Shown here in pieces: positions 52,737 through 63,032 of a DNA stretch of 64,000 bases. Every line of letters begins with the position of its first letter. Position 1 is the stretch's first letter. Source of the DNA: JBBKWU01 sp037969035. Its GTDB lineage: Bacteria > Pseudomonadota > Alphaproteobacteria > Micavibrionales > Micavibrionaceae. Made by a program: the position numbers and the translations under genes. Where the stretch lies: contig JBBKWU010000008.1 in assembly GCA_037969035.1 (NCBI GenBank), positions 43,830 to 107,829 of the forward strand, read 5' to 3'. A model generated the notes under the pieces. It did not search any database, was not told the origin of the DNA, and saw only the letters and a list, made by a program, of their open reading frames with translations.

Positions 52737-52784
52737 GCAGCAAATGATACAATGATAAGCGCAACCGAAAGGCGTGACGCCACG

Positions 52785-54014
52785 ATGAATAAACCATCGG
52801 TTCTTTTCTTTAACCGCGTATATCCACCATCGCGCGGCGCGACGGGGCGCATGCTACGTGATTTGGCGCGTGGTTTTGTCAAGGCTGGCTGGGACGTGAC
52901 TGTGATTACAACGGGCGCGCAGAAGGCTGTTAATTACGACGGTAAAATCAGAATCGTACGCGTGAAAGCACCGATGCAGCGCAAGACGGTTCTTGCCTAT
53001 GCGTTGATATGGTGCAAGCTGTTTTGGGCGGGGCTATTTCATAAGCGCACAGACTTGATTGTGACAATGACCGATCCGCCGTTATTCGTGATTGCGGGGC
53101 ATATTATCCGCACCATCAAAAAAACACGACACATTCATTGGTGTCAGGACTTATTTCCAGACTTATTCCCTTATGTCGGTGTGAAGATTCCTAAACCTGT
53201 GTTGTTGTGTTTAAAATTCTTCTCACGGCGCGCGATGAAGAAGTGCGATAAAATTGTAACAGTCGGCCGCTGCATTGGTAAGCGTCTTAAAAAAGAAGGC
53301 GTTATCGCGAATAAAATCGCCGTTATTCCGAATTGGCCCGATTATGAGTTGCTCAAAGATGAGGGCAAGGTGCGTAAGATGAAACCCCGTAAATATCGTA
53401 AGGGCGGTAAAAACATTCGCCCGTTCGATCAGCAGTTAAAAGACGGACATGAACACAAATTCCGTGTTTTATACTCGGGTAACCTTGGTATGGCGCATCC
53501 TGTAGATACGATCGTTGAGGCCGCTGCATTACTTGCTGAATCACATCCAGATATTGAGTTTGTCTTTGTTGGCGGCGGCACAAATGTGGATAGGTTGGCG
53601 GCGGAACGTGCGCGCTTGCACCTTGAAAACATCCGTTTTCTTCCGTTTCAACCTGCAAACCGTTTGAATGATTTGATGCGCAGTGGTGACATTCATATTA
53701 TTTCCATGAAGAACGAAGTCGCAGGGATGCTCGTGCCGTGCAAACTCTATTCTGCTCTTGCGGTGGAACGCCCTTGCGTGTTGATTGGCCCTAAAGAGTG
53801 TGAAGTCGCACAGGTCTTGAATGATTTCAAAGCAGGTTCTGTTGTGCCGCAAGGTGACGCTCGGAAACTGGCTGATGTCATAACGCTCTACCGCACAGAC
53901 AGCGAAGCATGGTTCGCGGCCTATCAAGGCGCGTCCTCTGCGGGACAGTTATTTGTACCGTCCTCATCAATCAGTGCTTGGGTCGAACGGGCACATAGTG
54001 TTATAAATAACTGA
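52785..54014 (+). CDS. glycosyltransferase family 4 (WcaI-like)
   Basis: A cytoplasmic GT-B glycosyltransferase of 409 residues. The N-terminal domain opens with VLFFNRVYPPSRGATGRML and includes the WCQDLFPDLFPYVGV segment typical of WcaI-like enzymes. The C-terminal nucleotide-sugar domain has RVLYSGNLGMAHPVDTI, FVFVGGGTNVDRL and MLVPCKLYSALAVERPC, where the usual E-x7-E appears modified. Acceptor and sugar are unknown. ATG 52785 is preferred over ATG 52752, with a purine-rich AAAGG at a long spacing. Downstream is the Wzz-like gene. Confidence 0.85.
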   Translation: MNKPSVLFFNRVYPPSRGATGRMLRDLARGFVKAGWDVTVITTGAQKAVNYDGKIRIVRVKAPMQRKTVLAYALIWCKLFWAGLFHKRTDLIVTMTDPPLFVIAGHIIRTIKKTRHIHWCQDLFPDLFPYVGVKIPKPVLLCLKFFSRRAMKKCDKIVTVGRCIGKRLKKEGVIANKIAVIPNWPDYELLKDEGKVRKMKPRKYRKGGKNIRPFDQQLKDGHEHKFRVLYSGNLGMAHPVDTIVEAAALLAESHPDIEFVFVGGGTNVDRLAAERARLHLENIRFLPFQPANRLNDLMRSGDIHIISMKNEVAGMLVPCKLYSALAVERPCVLIGPKECEVAQVLNDFKAGSVVPQGDARKLADVITLYRTDSEAWFAAYQGASSAGQLFVPSSSISAWVERAHSVINN

Positions 54015-54051
54015 GCTAAATTCACACATGATTCACATGATAAGATAATAA

Positions 54052-54960
54052 ATGGTACAGAAAAATCCCGAAATCACGCCTCATGAAGATGACGACGATG
54101 GTGTTAAAAAGAACCTAGGCGATGCGATCGGTGATAGCTGGGCCGCGCGTGTGTATGTTTTTATCGGTGCTTTTGTCGGGCTTATGTTCGCCGTGTTATT
54201 TCTAATCATTGTCACGCCGCGCCATACCGCGAATATGATGATTGCGCCCGCTGAACGCTCTGGCGGTACAGACATTAGTGCCTTTTTCCCTGAAAATAGT
54301 AGTTTTGCAAAAAAATATATGGTCGATTCAATTGGATCGGCTGAATCGACTGACTTTATGCGCTTTGAGCATATTTTGCTCGGCCCGAGTGTTGCCAAGA
54401 TATTGATGGAAGAAAATTCATACGTTGTTGATGGTGTTAAGCGGGGCAAACGATTCTTGTTTGCAGATGGCCCGACTATCCGTTCGCCTGAGGAACTATC
54501 AGCTTATTTTAAAGAGAATATTACAATTTCACCTGTGGCGGCAACGTCTTTGCGGCATTTGTCTTACTTGCATCCTGACCCTGAATTTGCCGTTAATTTA
54601 TTGAAAATGATTTACGAGACAGCCGATAAAATCATTAAGAAAGACATTAAGGCGCAGGCGATTAAACGCAGCATCTACTTCAAAAAAGCACTGGAAATTG
54701 AAGAAAACCCAGAACACCGCAAAGCTTTGACGTCATTGTTTTTAGAGCAAGAGCATATTTTGACGATGCTTGCGGTGGATGAGCCTTTTGCCGCGATGAT
54801 CGCGGAGCCTGCGACAACGGGACTGGCACCTGACTGGCCGCCCTATCATATCGTGATTGGCGTGTTTATGTTTGCGGGCATGTTCTGGAATTACGGACGT
54901 TATTTCAAACGCTATCGCGGACGCTCGAAAAGCAAACGCAAACGTAATTTTGATGAGTAA
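54052..54960 (+). CDS. Wzz-like polysaccharide co-polymerase
   Basis: A 302-residue inner-membrane protein with the two-span layout of chain-length determinants. The N-terminal helix is about 33-53 (VYVFIGAFVGLMFAVLFLII), the periplasmic domain about 55-255, and the C-terminal helix about 262-280. A very basic tail follows (RSKSKRKRN). No tyrosine-kinase domain is attached. It should set glycan chain length along with the Wzy-like protein. The end overlaps the start of the GT2 gene by eight bases. Confidence 0.72.
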   Translation: MVQKNPEITPHEDDDDGVKKNLGDAIGDSWAARVYVFIGAFVGLMFAVLFLIIVTPRHTANMMIAPAERSGGTDISAFFPENSSFAKKYMVDSIGSAESTDFMRFEHILLGPSVAKILMEENSYVVDGVKRGKRFLFADGPTIRSPEELSAYFKENITISPVAATSLRHLSYLHPDPEFAVNLLKMIYETADKIIKKDIKAQAIKRSIYFKKALEIEENPEHRKALTSLFLEQEHILTMLAVDEPFAAMIAEPATTGLAPDWPPYHIVIGVFMFAGMFWNYGRYFKRYRGRSKSKRKRNFDE

Positions 54961-55858
54961 GGTTGCTGTCTCGGTTCTGATCGTGACACACAATGAAGAA
55001 CCGCGCCTCGCAAAATGCCTTGCTGCTTTAACTCCCTTTGATCAAATCATCGTTGTTGATTCCCAAAGCACCGATAACACCGTTTCTGTTGCAAAATCAA
55101 TGGGCGCAGAGTGCGTGCCGTTTGTGTGGGACGGGCAATACCCGAAAAAACGCCAGTGGTGTTTAGATCATGTGCCTTTACGTCATAATTTTGTCTTTAT
55201 GGTGGATGCCGATGAAATTGTGACTCCTGAGCTGATTGCCGAGATCGAGGTGCTGTTTGCTGCGGGGGAGCCTAGCAACGCAGGGTATTTTGTGCGCGGT
55301 CAGTACGCGCGCGGCGGTGATGTTCTTTGCTACGGCTTGAAAAACAATAAACTCGCGCTTTTTAACCGCCATAAAATGGAATTTCCCGTGGTGGATGATT
55401 TGGACATTGACGGTATGGGCGAAATTGAAGGGCATTACCAGCCTGTGTTAAAGGTTGCGTATGGGGATGCTGATCGTGACGTTGGTGACGTTGATGCTGC
55501 GGCCATAGGACAGCTCTCGCACGGTCTTATTCACGATGCTTACGGATATGATGGTGGCGTGGCATGGACGGCACGCCACCTGCGCTATGCCCGTTGGGAA
55601 GCGATGATGGATATGCGCGGTGCGTGGCCGCAAGACCCTGTGGTAAAACGGAATGTGATGAAAGCGTATTTTAAGAAAATGCCGTTTCGCCCGTTGGTCG
55701 CATTTATGCATTGCTATGTTTTGCGGTTTGGCTTTTTAGATGGTCAGCAAGGGTTTTTGTTTGCCCGTGATCGTTATCGCTATTACCGCATGATCGCAGC
55801 GGCGGCAAAAGAGCTACGTACTCTGCCTGTTGGGACGCGATTTGATGCGCCAGTATAG
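54953..55858 (+). CDS. glycosyltransferase family 2 (WaaE/KdtX-like)
   Basis: A 301-residue GT-A glycosyltransferase. The nucleotide-binding start is VSVLIVTHNEEPRLAKCL, followed by IIVVDSQSTDNT and the metal-binding VDADEIV. The next segment, YVKRRQ-like KKRQWCLDHV and the RHAR-type end (AWTARHLRYARWEAMM), resembles the LPS-core WaaE family. The start ATG 54953 is within the end of the Wzz-like gene. Its 3' end overlaps the convergent second GT2 gene by 45 bases. Confidence 0.83.
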   Translation: MSKVAVSVLIVTHNEEPRLAKCLAALTPFDQIIVVDSQSTDNTVSVAKSMGAECVPFVWDGQYPKKRQWCLDHVPLRHNFVFMVDADEIVTPELIAEIEVLFAAGEPSNAGYFVRGQYARGGDVLCYGLKNNKLALFNRHKMEFPVVDDLDIDGMGEIEGHYQPVLKVAYGDADRDVGDVDAAAIGQLSHGLIHDAYGYDGGVAWTARHLRYARWEAMMDMRGAWPQDPVVKRNVMKAYFKKMPFRPLVAFMHCYVLRFGFLDGQQGFLFARDRYRYYRMIAAAAKELRTLPVGTRFDAPV

Positions 55859-56605
55859 GTGCGGTGAAATGCGGCGTAGATTATAAGCCAGCGTTTGGGC
55901 GGCAAAGATCATTATGTTTTTCCAAAGCGGTACAGCTTTTAATTCTTTACGGATTTTAAACTGCTCCACCCGTCCTTGCCGTACGCGTGTTTGTGATACA
56001 CCACCGCATTCGAAAAGGCACAGCGGTGGGCTTTGTATATTAATTATTTTTCCACAGTTCTGGATGAGTTGAATTGTTAGTTTATAGTCAGCAGCAATGG
56101 GGTAGGTGGTGTTGTATTTTATGCTTAGATCGTGAAGTGCGGCGCGGCGATAAATCATCGCTTGGTGGTGGGTGAACATCCCCCATGCCCATTTATGATG
56201 ATCGCGTGTGGCTTTGTGGGCGGGAGGCTGACCATCGGGGCGTTCTTCCAGCGCATCACCGTATAGAAAGTCGGGCAGTGTTCCGGCGGTGTCTACTATA
56301 TGTGTGGCAATCCGCGCCAGCGTATCAGGTGCGGCAAACATATCGCCTGCATTCATGAAGATCAGGTAATCGCCCGTAGCACGCTCAATACCTTTGTTCA
56401 TGGCATCATATATGCCGTTATCGGCTTCTGATACAAAATGAGCGGGTGTTGTTTTGAGAAAATCAGCACTGCCATCGCTCGAACCCCCATCAATCACAAT
56501 CCATTCGTAATCCGCACAGCTTTGCACGGCAACAGACGCCGCCGTTTTTTGTAACCCCACAAGATTTTGATAGGTCACGGTGATAACGGAAAAAAGAGGC
56601 ATCAT
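55814..56605 (-). CDS. glycosyltransferase family 2 (WcaA-like)
   Basis: A 263-residue GT-A enzyme. It opens FSVITVTYQNLVGLQKTA, then EWIVIDGGSSDGSADFL, and the DxD-like region FMNAGDMFAAP, typical of WcaA/WcaE-like transferases (often with MNAGD). The C-terminal half includes HHQAMIYRRAAL and the DYKL motif. It lies on the opposite strand from the main polysaccharide run, 42 bases downstream of the SLBB export gene, and probably shares its transcript. Confidence 0.85.
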   Translation of the reverse strand: MMPLFSVITVTYQNLVGLQKTAASVAVQSCADYEWIVIDGGSSDGSADFLKTTPAHFVSEADNGIYDAMNKGIERATGDYLIFMNAGDMFAAPDTLARIATHIVDTAGTLPDFLYGDALEERPDGQPPAHKATRDHHKWAWGMFTHHQAMIYRRAALHDLSIKYNTTYPIAADYKLTIQLIQNCGKIINIQSPPLCLFECGGVSQTRVRQGRVEQFKIRKELKAVPLWKNIMIFAAQTLAYNLRRISPHLYWRIKSRPNRQST

Positions 56606-56647
56606 TGAACCTTTATATATGGCGGAACAAACCCGATTATTTGCGGA

Positions 56648-59245
56648 TTAATTATCACGGATATCATCGATGACCACGGCACTGAAGGCTAGGTTGGCAA
56701 GGATTTGTGTGATGTCGCGTGTGGTCTCAAGGAAATCAAACGGTTTTGGATCGCGCGGCACGATAATGGCGGAACCTGGTGGGATGAAGGTGTTTTTGTG
56801 GTTCCATGTGTTGACTTGTAATGGTTGTGCGCTGCCGTCTGGGTAAAGAACAAAGGTGCGGTCTTTGTCGGCGTGATAGGAGAAACTGCCAGCCTCGGCA
56901 ATGTAATCACGCGCGTTTTTCTCGCTGCGGAATTGTAAGGCCGCAGGGGAGAGGATCTCACCCATAACACGCACAGTCAGCGGACGTTTCGGGATGTAGA
57001 GCCTGTCTTTGGCTTCGAGCAGGAGATTAAGCTCTGGTGCCACCGCGAGAACGGCAGGATCAGCCTCAACCGTGATGCGGCCAACAGCTTCTGCGTTTTT
57101 AAGCTGGCGAATGACATCTTGGACGGCGTTTATAGCGGCCAAATCAGGCTCGTCCTTCTGCTCGACGGCATTGGCGAGTGTAAGTTCCAAATCACGCGCC
57201 TCGGCCTTGTAGCGGGCTTCCTCGGCGCGGCGTTCGCTATCACGGCTAAAGATCGCGCCGTCGGGGTAAGCTTGCGGCGTTAAACCGCCCGCACGGGTCA
57301 ATAAATCCTGCATGGTATCGCCCGGCATAAGGTCGTAGCGGCCTGGGTGATTGACCTCGCCTATAATAAGGACGCTGTTGTCTTTGATTTTTTGGAATTT
57401 TTGGTTTACGCGCACGGTGTCGCCTGCGCCGATCATGATTTCATCCGCCGATGTTTCGTTTAGATTAATGTTTTTGCGTTGTGTACCGCTGCGCCCGTCT
57501 GTTTGATGGCCTTGCCCGAGAAGTTTGGATGTGATCTCGATGTTGCCTGTGTGTGCCTCAAGCGTCATGCCACCCGCCACAGCCAAGAGGTTTTCAAGCG
57601 TGATTCCTTCGGCAACAGGATAAGCACCGTCTTGACGAACAGCGCCGCGAATATAGGCGGCACGTTCGAGCAAAAACGAACGCACGGTGCTGTCGTCTAA
57701 TATATTGTCCTCGGCACCTTCTATTGCTGAACCCATTTCGACAAGCTCTAGCTTTGCATCTGGTACGGTTTGTAATTCATTGGGCGTTTTCAGGTTTAGA
57801 ATACTCGCGCGGGAGAAAAGATGAACAACATCACCATCTTTTAAAACGCGATCAAACCCACCATTCAGAACAAGCAGTGGCGGAAAGGGCAACAATGCGC
57901 GCGTAAGCTGTGTTTCGTCCCAACGCTCAATCACTCCCAAAAGCGGGTAAATATCAGCACCCATCACTTTGCGGTCACTCAGCAGGCTGGAGAGGTTGGG
58001 GTTTTGGCTAAGGTCATGCAGGCCTGGACGGTTGGTCGTGCCTACAAGCTCAACCATGCCCGAGCGTTTTTGCTTGCTTGGTGATACCGACAAAATTGTG
58101 CCGCTACCAAAGACTCGGGTGTAGGGCTCGTCAATTTCTGAAATGACCTCGCGCCCGTCATTGGTGAGCGCAAAGCGCATAAAGCGATTTTGTCCCGGAC
58201 TAAGAACGCCGCCGCCAAATTCGAGCAAGTCATTCATTGAAAGTTTTTGCGCGGCATGTTGCGGTTTGTGGTGCATACCTTTGATAGCAGGCATGATTTC
58301 ATAGATCGCAGGACGCTTCACATTGCCCGCAACCGCCACGGTAGGGCCGATAGGTGGCACAATAATGCGATCCCCATCACGCAAACGCATATCCATGGCA
58401 TCGCTGCCATATATAAGGAGGCTATAAAGATCGATGATAGTGCTGCGCCCGTCACGGATAAGTTTGATTTGGCGCAGGCTGCCAGTTTTTTGTATGCCGT
58501 CTGCTTCCATCAGCGCATCTAAAACACTGTGAAAGACGGTGAGGTGCTGGCGTCCGGGTTTGTTAACGTGCCCCGCGATCAGGATGTTGATTTGCTTGAC
58601 TGACGACAGGGATACAAAAACATCGGTATTGGGCATGGTGCGCGCGCGGTCTTCTAAGGCTCCCCGAATTTGGCCGATATTACGCCCTGCAGCGGGAAGG
58701 GGTGCGAAGTCTTCGATAATCAACAGCCCTTGGTTGTTGATGCGGTACTTGTCGTGGCTCTGTTGACGGCCACGGAAGGTGATTTCAAGCTCATCCCCGA
58801 TGCCGAGTACAAATTCATCTTGTACAGCACCCGCAGGTAGCGAGAAATCTTTGCTGTTGGCGATGTCGGCGTGATTATTGTCACTATTGTTGGAGAGCGT
58901 ACCAAACATATCGTAGCCAAATTGCTGCAATTCATCGACGATGCGGCTGGAATAGGATTGTTCAAGCGCAGAGGGTGCGTCTTTATCGTCTTTGCCATCC
59001 AGATAGGCGATTAGTTGCCGTGTGTGCTCGGGGGTGATGACGGGGCGATCTGGGGATCTTTTAAGGGAGCCCGTATTTTCGGAAGGGTTGCGTATTTCTT
59101 GCCCATCTCTATTGTCATTGCCATCCCAAGGGGCTTGAAAATGCGGTGCTTTGACCTGCGCAAGCGCAGCAGGAGCCGTTGCCGCCATGGAAAACATAGC
59201 AAAGCACAGAAATAAAACGGTTGAAATGCGCGTGTTTAATTTCAT
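56648..59245 (-). CDS. large SLBB-domain polysaccharide export protein (Wza-like)
   Basis: An exported 865-residue protein of the outer-membrane polysaccharide export family. The signal peptide (FLCFAMFSMAATAPAALAQ) has no lipobox cysteine, unlike E. coli Wza. The poly_export domain is at about 145-215 (FVLGIGDELEITFRG then RINNQGLLIIEDFAPLPAAG). Several SLBB folds follow (NILIAGHVNKPGRQHL, VAVAGNVKRPAIYEI, VLIIGEVNHPGRYDLMPGD, VRVMGEILSPAALQF). It is more than twice the length of Wza (379), with a coiled helical segment near 680-720. It should form or feed the outer-membrane export channel. Confidence 0.88.
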   Translation of the reverse strand: MKLNTRISTVLFLCFAMFSMAATAPAALAQVKAPHFQAPWDGNDNRDGQEIRNPSENTGSLKRSPDRPVITPEHTRQLIAYLDGKDDKDAPSALEQSYSSRIVDELQQFGYDMFGTLSNNSDNNHADIANSKDFSLPAGAVQDEFVLGIGDELEITFRGRQQSHDKYRINNQGLLIIEDFAPLPAAGRNIGQIRGALEDRARTMPNTDVFVSLSSVKQINILIAGHVNKPGRQHLTVFHSVLDALMEADGIQKTGSLRQIKLIRDGRSTIIDLYSLLIYGSDAMDMRLRDGDRIIVPPIGPTVAVAGNVKRPAIYEIMPAIKGMHHKPQHAAQKLSMNDLLEFGGGVLSPGQNRFMRFALTNDGREVISEIDEPYTRVFGSGTILSVSPSKQKRSGMVELVGTTNRPGLHDLSQNPNLSSLLSDRKVMGADIYPLLGVIERWDETQLTRALLPFPPLLVLNGGFDRVLKDGDVVHLFSRASILNLKTPNELQTVPDAKLELVEMGSAIEGAEDNILDDSTVRSFLLERAAYIRGAVRQDGAYPVAEGITLENLLAVAGGMTLEAHTGNIEITSKLLGQGHQTDGRSGTQRKNINLNETSADEIMIGAGDTVRVNQKFQKIKDNSVLIIGEVNHPGRYDLMPGDTMQDLLTRAGGLTPQAYPDGAIFSRDSERRAEEARYKAEARDLELTLANAVEQKDEPDLAAINAVQDVIRQLKNAEAVGRITVEADPAVLAVAPELNLLLEAKDRLYIPKRPLTVRVMGEILSPAALQFRSEKNARDYIAEAGSFSYHADKDRTFVLYPDGSAQPLQVNTWNHKNTFIPPGSAIIVPRDPKPFDFLETTRDITQILANLAFSAVVIDDIRDN

Positions 59246-59405
59246 ATTCTTGTTTCGGATCGTGGCGCGGATGCGCGCAGGGACAGTATTAAGGCCGTGA
59301 CTTGCAGGCCTTATTTTTTAGTATAGACACATATTTTATATAAGTGAATCCTTTAGGGCTATTTTGATGCATTATTATAAGGGTAAATCGTAAGGGTAAT
59401 TTTAA

Positions 59406-59840
59406 ATGGCATTAAATCTCATAAAACTGGGCGTCGGCGTCGCAGATATCGGTGAAATGGCGGCGTGGCAAAGACTGAGCCACACCGATTATTACGGTCA
59501 GGTAGCATTCCCCGTTAAAACACGGCACAAACCTGTGCGCGCGAAAGAGCTTTTGGAAGCAGGATCGCTTTACCGTGTGATTAAGGGAAAAATTCAATGC
59601 CGCCAACGCATATTGGGGTTAGAGCAATTCAACGACGATGAGAACGGTAAGTTCTGCCTTGTCATGGTATCAGCCGAAATCATCGAAACAGCCAAACAGC
59701 CACAACGCCCGTTCCAAGGGTGGCGCTATTTTGATAGTGCCAAGGCACCAAAGGATATGGGCGTGTTTGATCCCAATGCACCAGTGGAAGATATTCCTGC
59801 TGATATGGAAGATGCTTTGCGCGAGTCAGGGCTTCTGTAA
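59406..59840 (+). CDS. DUF1489 family protein
   Basis: A 144-residue cytoplasmic protein conserved in Alphaproteobacteria, of unknown function. It shows the family pattern: LNLIKLGVGVADIGEMAAW at the start, then RHKPVRAKELLEAGSLYRVIKG, QCRQRILGLEQF, and PFQGWRYF near residue 100. A TAAGGGTAA precedes the ATG. It is convergent with the orphan gene at 59856 (15 bases between). Confidence 0.88.
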   Translation: MALNLIKLGVGVADIGEMAAWQRLSHTDYYGQVAFPVKTRHKPVRAKELLEAGSLYRVIKGKIQCRQRILGLEQFNDDENGKFCLVMVSAEIIETAKQPQRPFQGWRYFDSAKAPKDMGVFDPNAPVEDIPADMEDALRESGLL

Positions 59841-59855
59841 TCTATGTGTGATGCT

Positions 59856-60473
59856 TTATAGTTTGAGCTTGCCGCCATCAAGGACACCAAATTGCCTATT
59901 GTTGCCGTGTTGTTTTTTCGGATCAACATACCTTGGCGCTAAGTCCTGTAGCAACGCATCGCGTGCGCCTTGAAGCTCATCCGCGTAATTCATGTGAAAT
60001 ACTGTTTGCTCTACGGTCGGAATAAAGGACAATTCATCGTTATCATTTCCCAAGGCATTAAAAAGCGCCATCATATTTGCAAGGCGTAAAAGCTGCCTTG
60101 CTTTTTCACCGCTCATAAGTCCGACCTTATATGTGTCATGTACGGGCAGGATGTCTGGAACACCAATAAAGCGTGCCACATCGGAAAAATGAGTGCGCGT
60201 GACGCTGATATCATCCTTTTCGACCTTTCCTATGGCATAGGCGTGGGCGCATCCTGCGAGGCGTCTTTCAACCTCAAGTGTCGCCGTTGTGCGTAGAGGC
60301 GCATTGATCTCTTGTAATGTGCTGTGCAATGGCAGTGATATATATGCCTTTTCAGAGCCATTCTCTGCGGGTTCAAATAAAAATGCACCTGTTTCTTCAA
60401 GTGGCGGTGGCGATAACGTGAGAATGGCAGGTAATTTGATGCCACGTGCCGTGCTGGAAAAATCAGAAACCAT
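59856..60473 (-). CDS. orphan protein with C-terminal GGK tail, 205 aa
   Basis: Not recognised. Soluble, no signal peptide or membrane span, mixed alpha/beta. Its last residues, RQFGVLDGGKLKL, repeat the pattern F-x-V-x-[ED]-G-G-K-x-K found at the ends of the 29800 and 30449 products, 29 kb away. The rest of the sequence does not resemble those by eye. It starts within the region upstream of the rrn promoter and is divergent from it. Confidence 0.7.
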   Translation of the reverse strand: MVSDFSSTARGIKLPAILTLSPPPLEETGAFLFEPAENGSEKAYISLPLHSTLQEINAPLRTTATLEVERRLAGCAHAYAIGKVEKDDISVTRTHFSDVARFIGVPDILPVHDTYKVGLMSGEKARQLLRLANMMALFNALGNDNDELSFIPTVEQTVFHMNYADELQGARDALLQDLAPRYVDPKKQHGNNRQFGVLDGGKLKL

Positions 60474-60625
60474 AATGCGCTAACCCATAAAAAATTAATA
60501 AAATTACTTTTTCATAACAGATGTAAAAAGTCAAGAAATACCAGTGTTCTGCCGATGTTGGCGTGGTTGCCCGTAGGCAGAAAGTGCCCCATACAAAAAA
60601 AGTTCATTTTTTATTAAAAAAAAGT

Positions 60626-60654
60626 TTGACAGGGGGGTGGGTAGTTTATATAAA
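60626..60654 (+). promoter_or_regulatory. rrn promoter P1
   Basis: TTGACA at 60626-60631 and TATAAA at 60649-60654 are exactly 17 bp apart. The spacer contains a G-run. The -10 is followed by a GC-rich discriminator (GCGC), as in promoters under stringent control. An A/T-rich stretch directly upstream (60595-60623) resembles an UP element. Confidence 0.85.
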
Positions 60655-60725
60655 GCGCACCTCGACACGTTGCTGGGAAGACATTTTCTCCCCCGAAACG
60701 GATCGAGATCTTAATCTGAAAAGAT

Positions 60726-60811
60726 GAAAGATTTTTGTTGACGCAAGGTGCTTATTAGATTATCAGTATCTTTCTTCAACAAAACAGGTTGGATTTAGTT
60801 CCGACCTTTTT
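60726..60811 (+). promoter_or_regulatory. structured rrn leader segment with terminator-like hairpin
   Basis: Downstream of P1, two pairings exclude each other. GAAAGAT (60726-60732) can pair with ATCTTTC (60768-60774), and TTTTGTTGA (60733-60741) with TCAACAAAA (60776-60784). Two bases on, AGGTTGGA (60786-60793) pairs with TCCGACCT (60800-60807, one G-U) and is followed by TTTTATT, an intrinsic-terminator form. A TTGACG box at 60738 with TATCAG 17 bp later could be a second promoter inside this region. Confidence 0.5.
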
Positions 60812-60993
60812 ATTGCGCTGGCTCTAAAGTAATAGAAATGGCGCGAAGAAGTAGTCTTCGGATTACGGACGTTCTTGAACATCGTGAGTGAAAGAAGGGA
60901 TACGCAGGCAGCAGTGTTGTATATGCTGATCTGAGCGCGCAAGCGTGACGGTTAGTAGTGTTGAATACACATATATACAGACCTGCAAGAAGC

Positions 60994-61005
60994 GTATCTT
61001 TAACA
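60994..61005 (+). promoter_or_regulatory. boxA-like antitermination site in the 16S leader
   Basis: GTATCTTTAACA is close to the rrn boxA consensus TGCTCTTTAACA and lies about 125 bases before 16S. It would let the Nus complex read through terminators such as the leader hairpin at 60786. Confidence 0.65.
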
Positions 61006-61129
61006 ATTTACGCATGACAAATTTTTAATTTGTTATACAAAATATTGCAGGTCCTTGCACTTCTCTATCACTTAGAGTGAAGTGTCTAAGGATACTTCAA
61101 TTCTTTAAGTGATTTTTTGAGATGGATTC

Positions 61130-62615
<1,486 letters not shown>

Positions 62616-62751
62616 TAGAGCAAGCATCTTTCAAGGTGCGAGCGCCCAACACAAGTTACCTGGGAAACACTGAGACTAAGATCTCGTGTTTCTGAATTGC
62701 AGCCGGCCGATTTTCTTCGCTGATGCTTCCGTTTGGGAGTTGTTGCGCAGG

Positions 62752-62866
62752 AATTTTTTTGCAGATCAAGGCGGATCCGGATCGCGAGCGAGACGAAGGG
62801 AGCGTGCAAACAGCACGTGACCGAGCGAACGAGCGGTCCAACGCAGAGATGCAGAAAAAGACCAAG
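62752..62866 (+). repeat. rRNA spacer structured element, copy A
   Basis: About 115 bp, repeated at 63438-63550. Shared blocks are an AATTTTTT run, AGGCGGA, CGAAGGGAGC, GTGACCGAG and GAAAAAGA. An outer stem GGATCGC (62779) with GCGGTCC (62833) and an inner hairpin GCGTGC (62802) with GCACGT (62813) can form. The same stems form in copy B with different paired bases. Confidence 0.8.
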
Positions 62867-62874
62867 CAAGAAGA

Positions 62875-62951
<77 letters not shown>

Positions 62952-62956
62952 CGTTC

Positions 62957-63032
62957 GGGGCCATAGCTCAGCTGGGAGAGCGCCTGCCTTGCACGCAGGA
63001 GGTCGGCGGTTCGATCCCGCCTGGCTCCACCA
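62957..63032 (+). tRNA. tRNA-Ala (TGC)
   Basis: 76 nucleotides including an encoded CCA. The acceptor GGGGCCA pairs with TGGCTCC (one G-U), the anticodon loop is CTTGCAC with TGC, and the T loop is TTCGATC. It lies five bases after tRNA-Ile. Confidence 0.98.

Noticed and set aside
60660..60811. 6S RNA or another known small RNA in the rrn leader
   Set aside because: The segment has the terminator end but lacks the long rod with a central bubble expected of 6S RNA; left as a leader structure.
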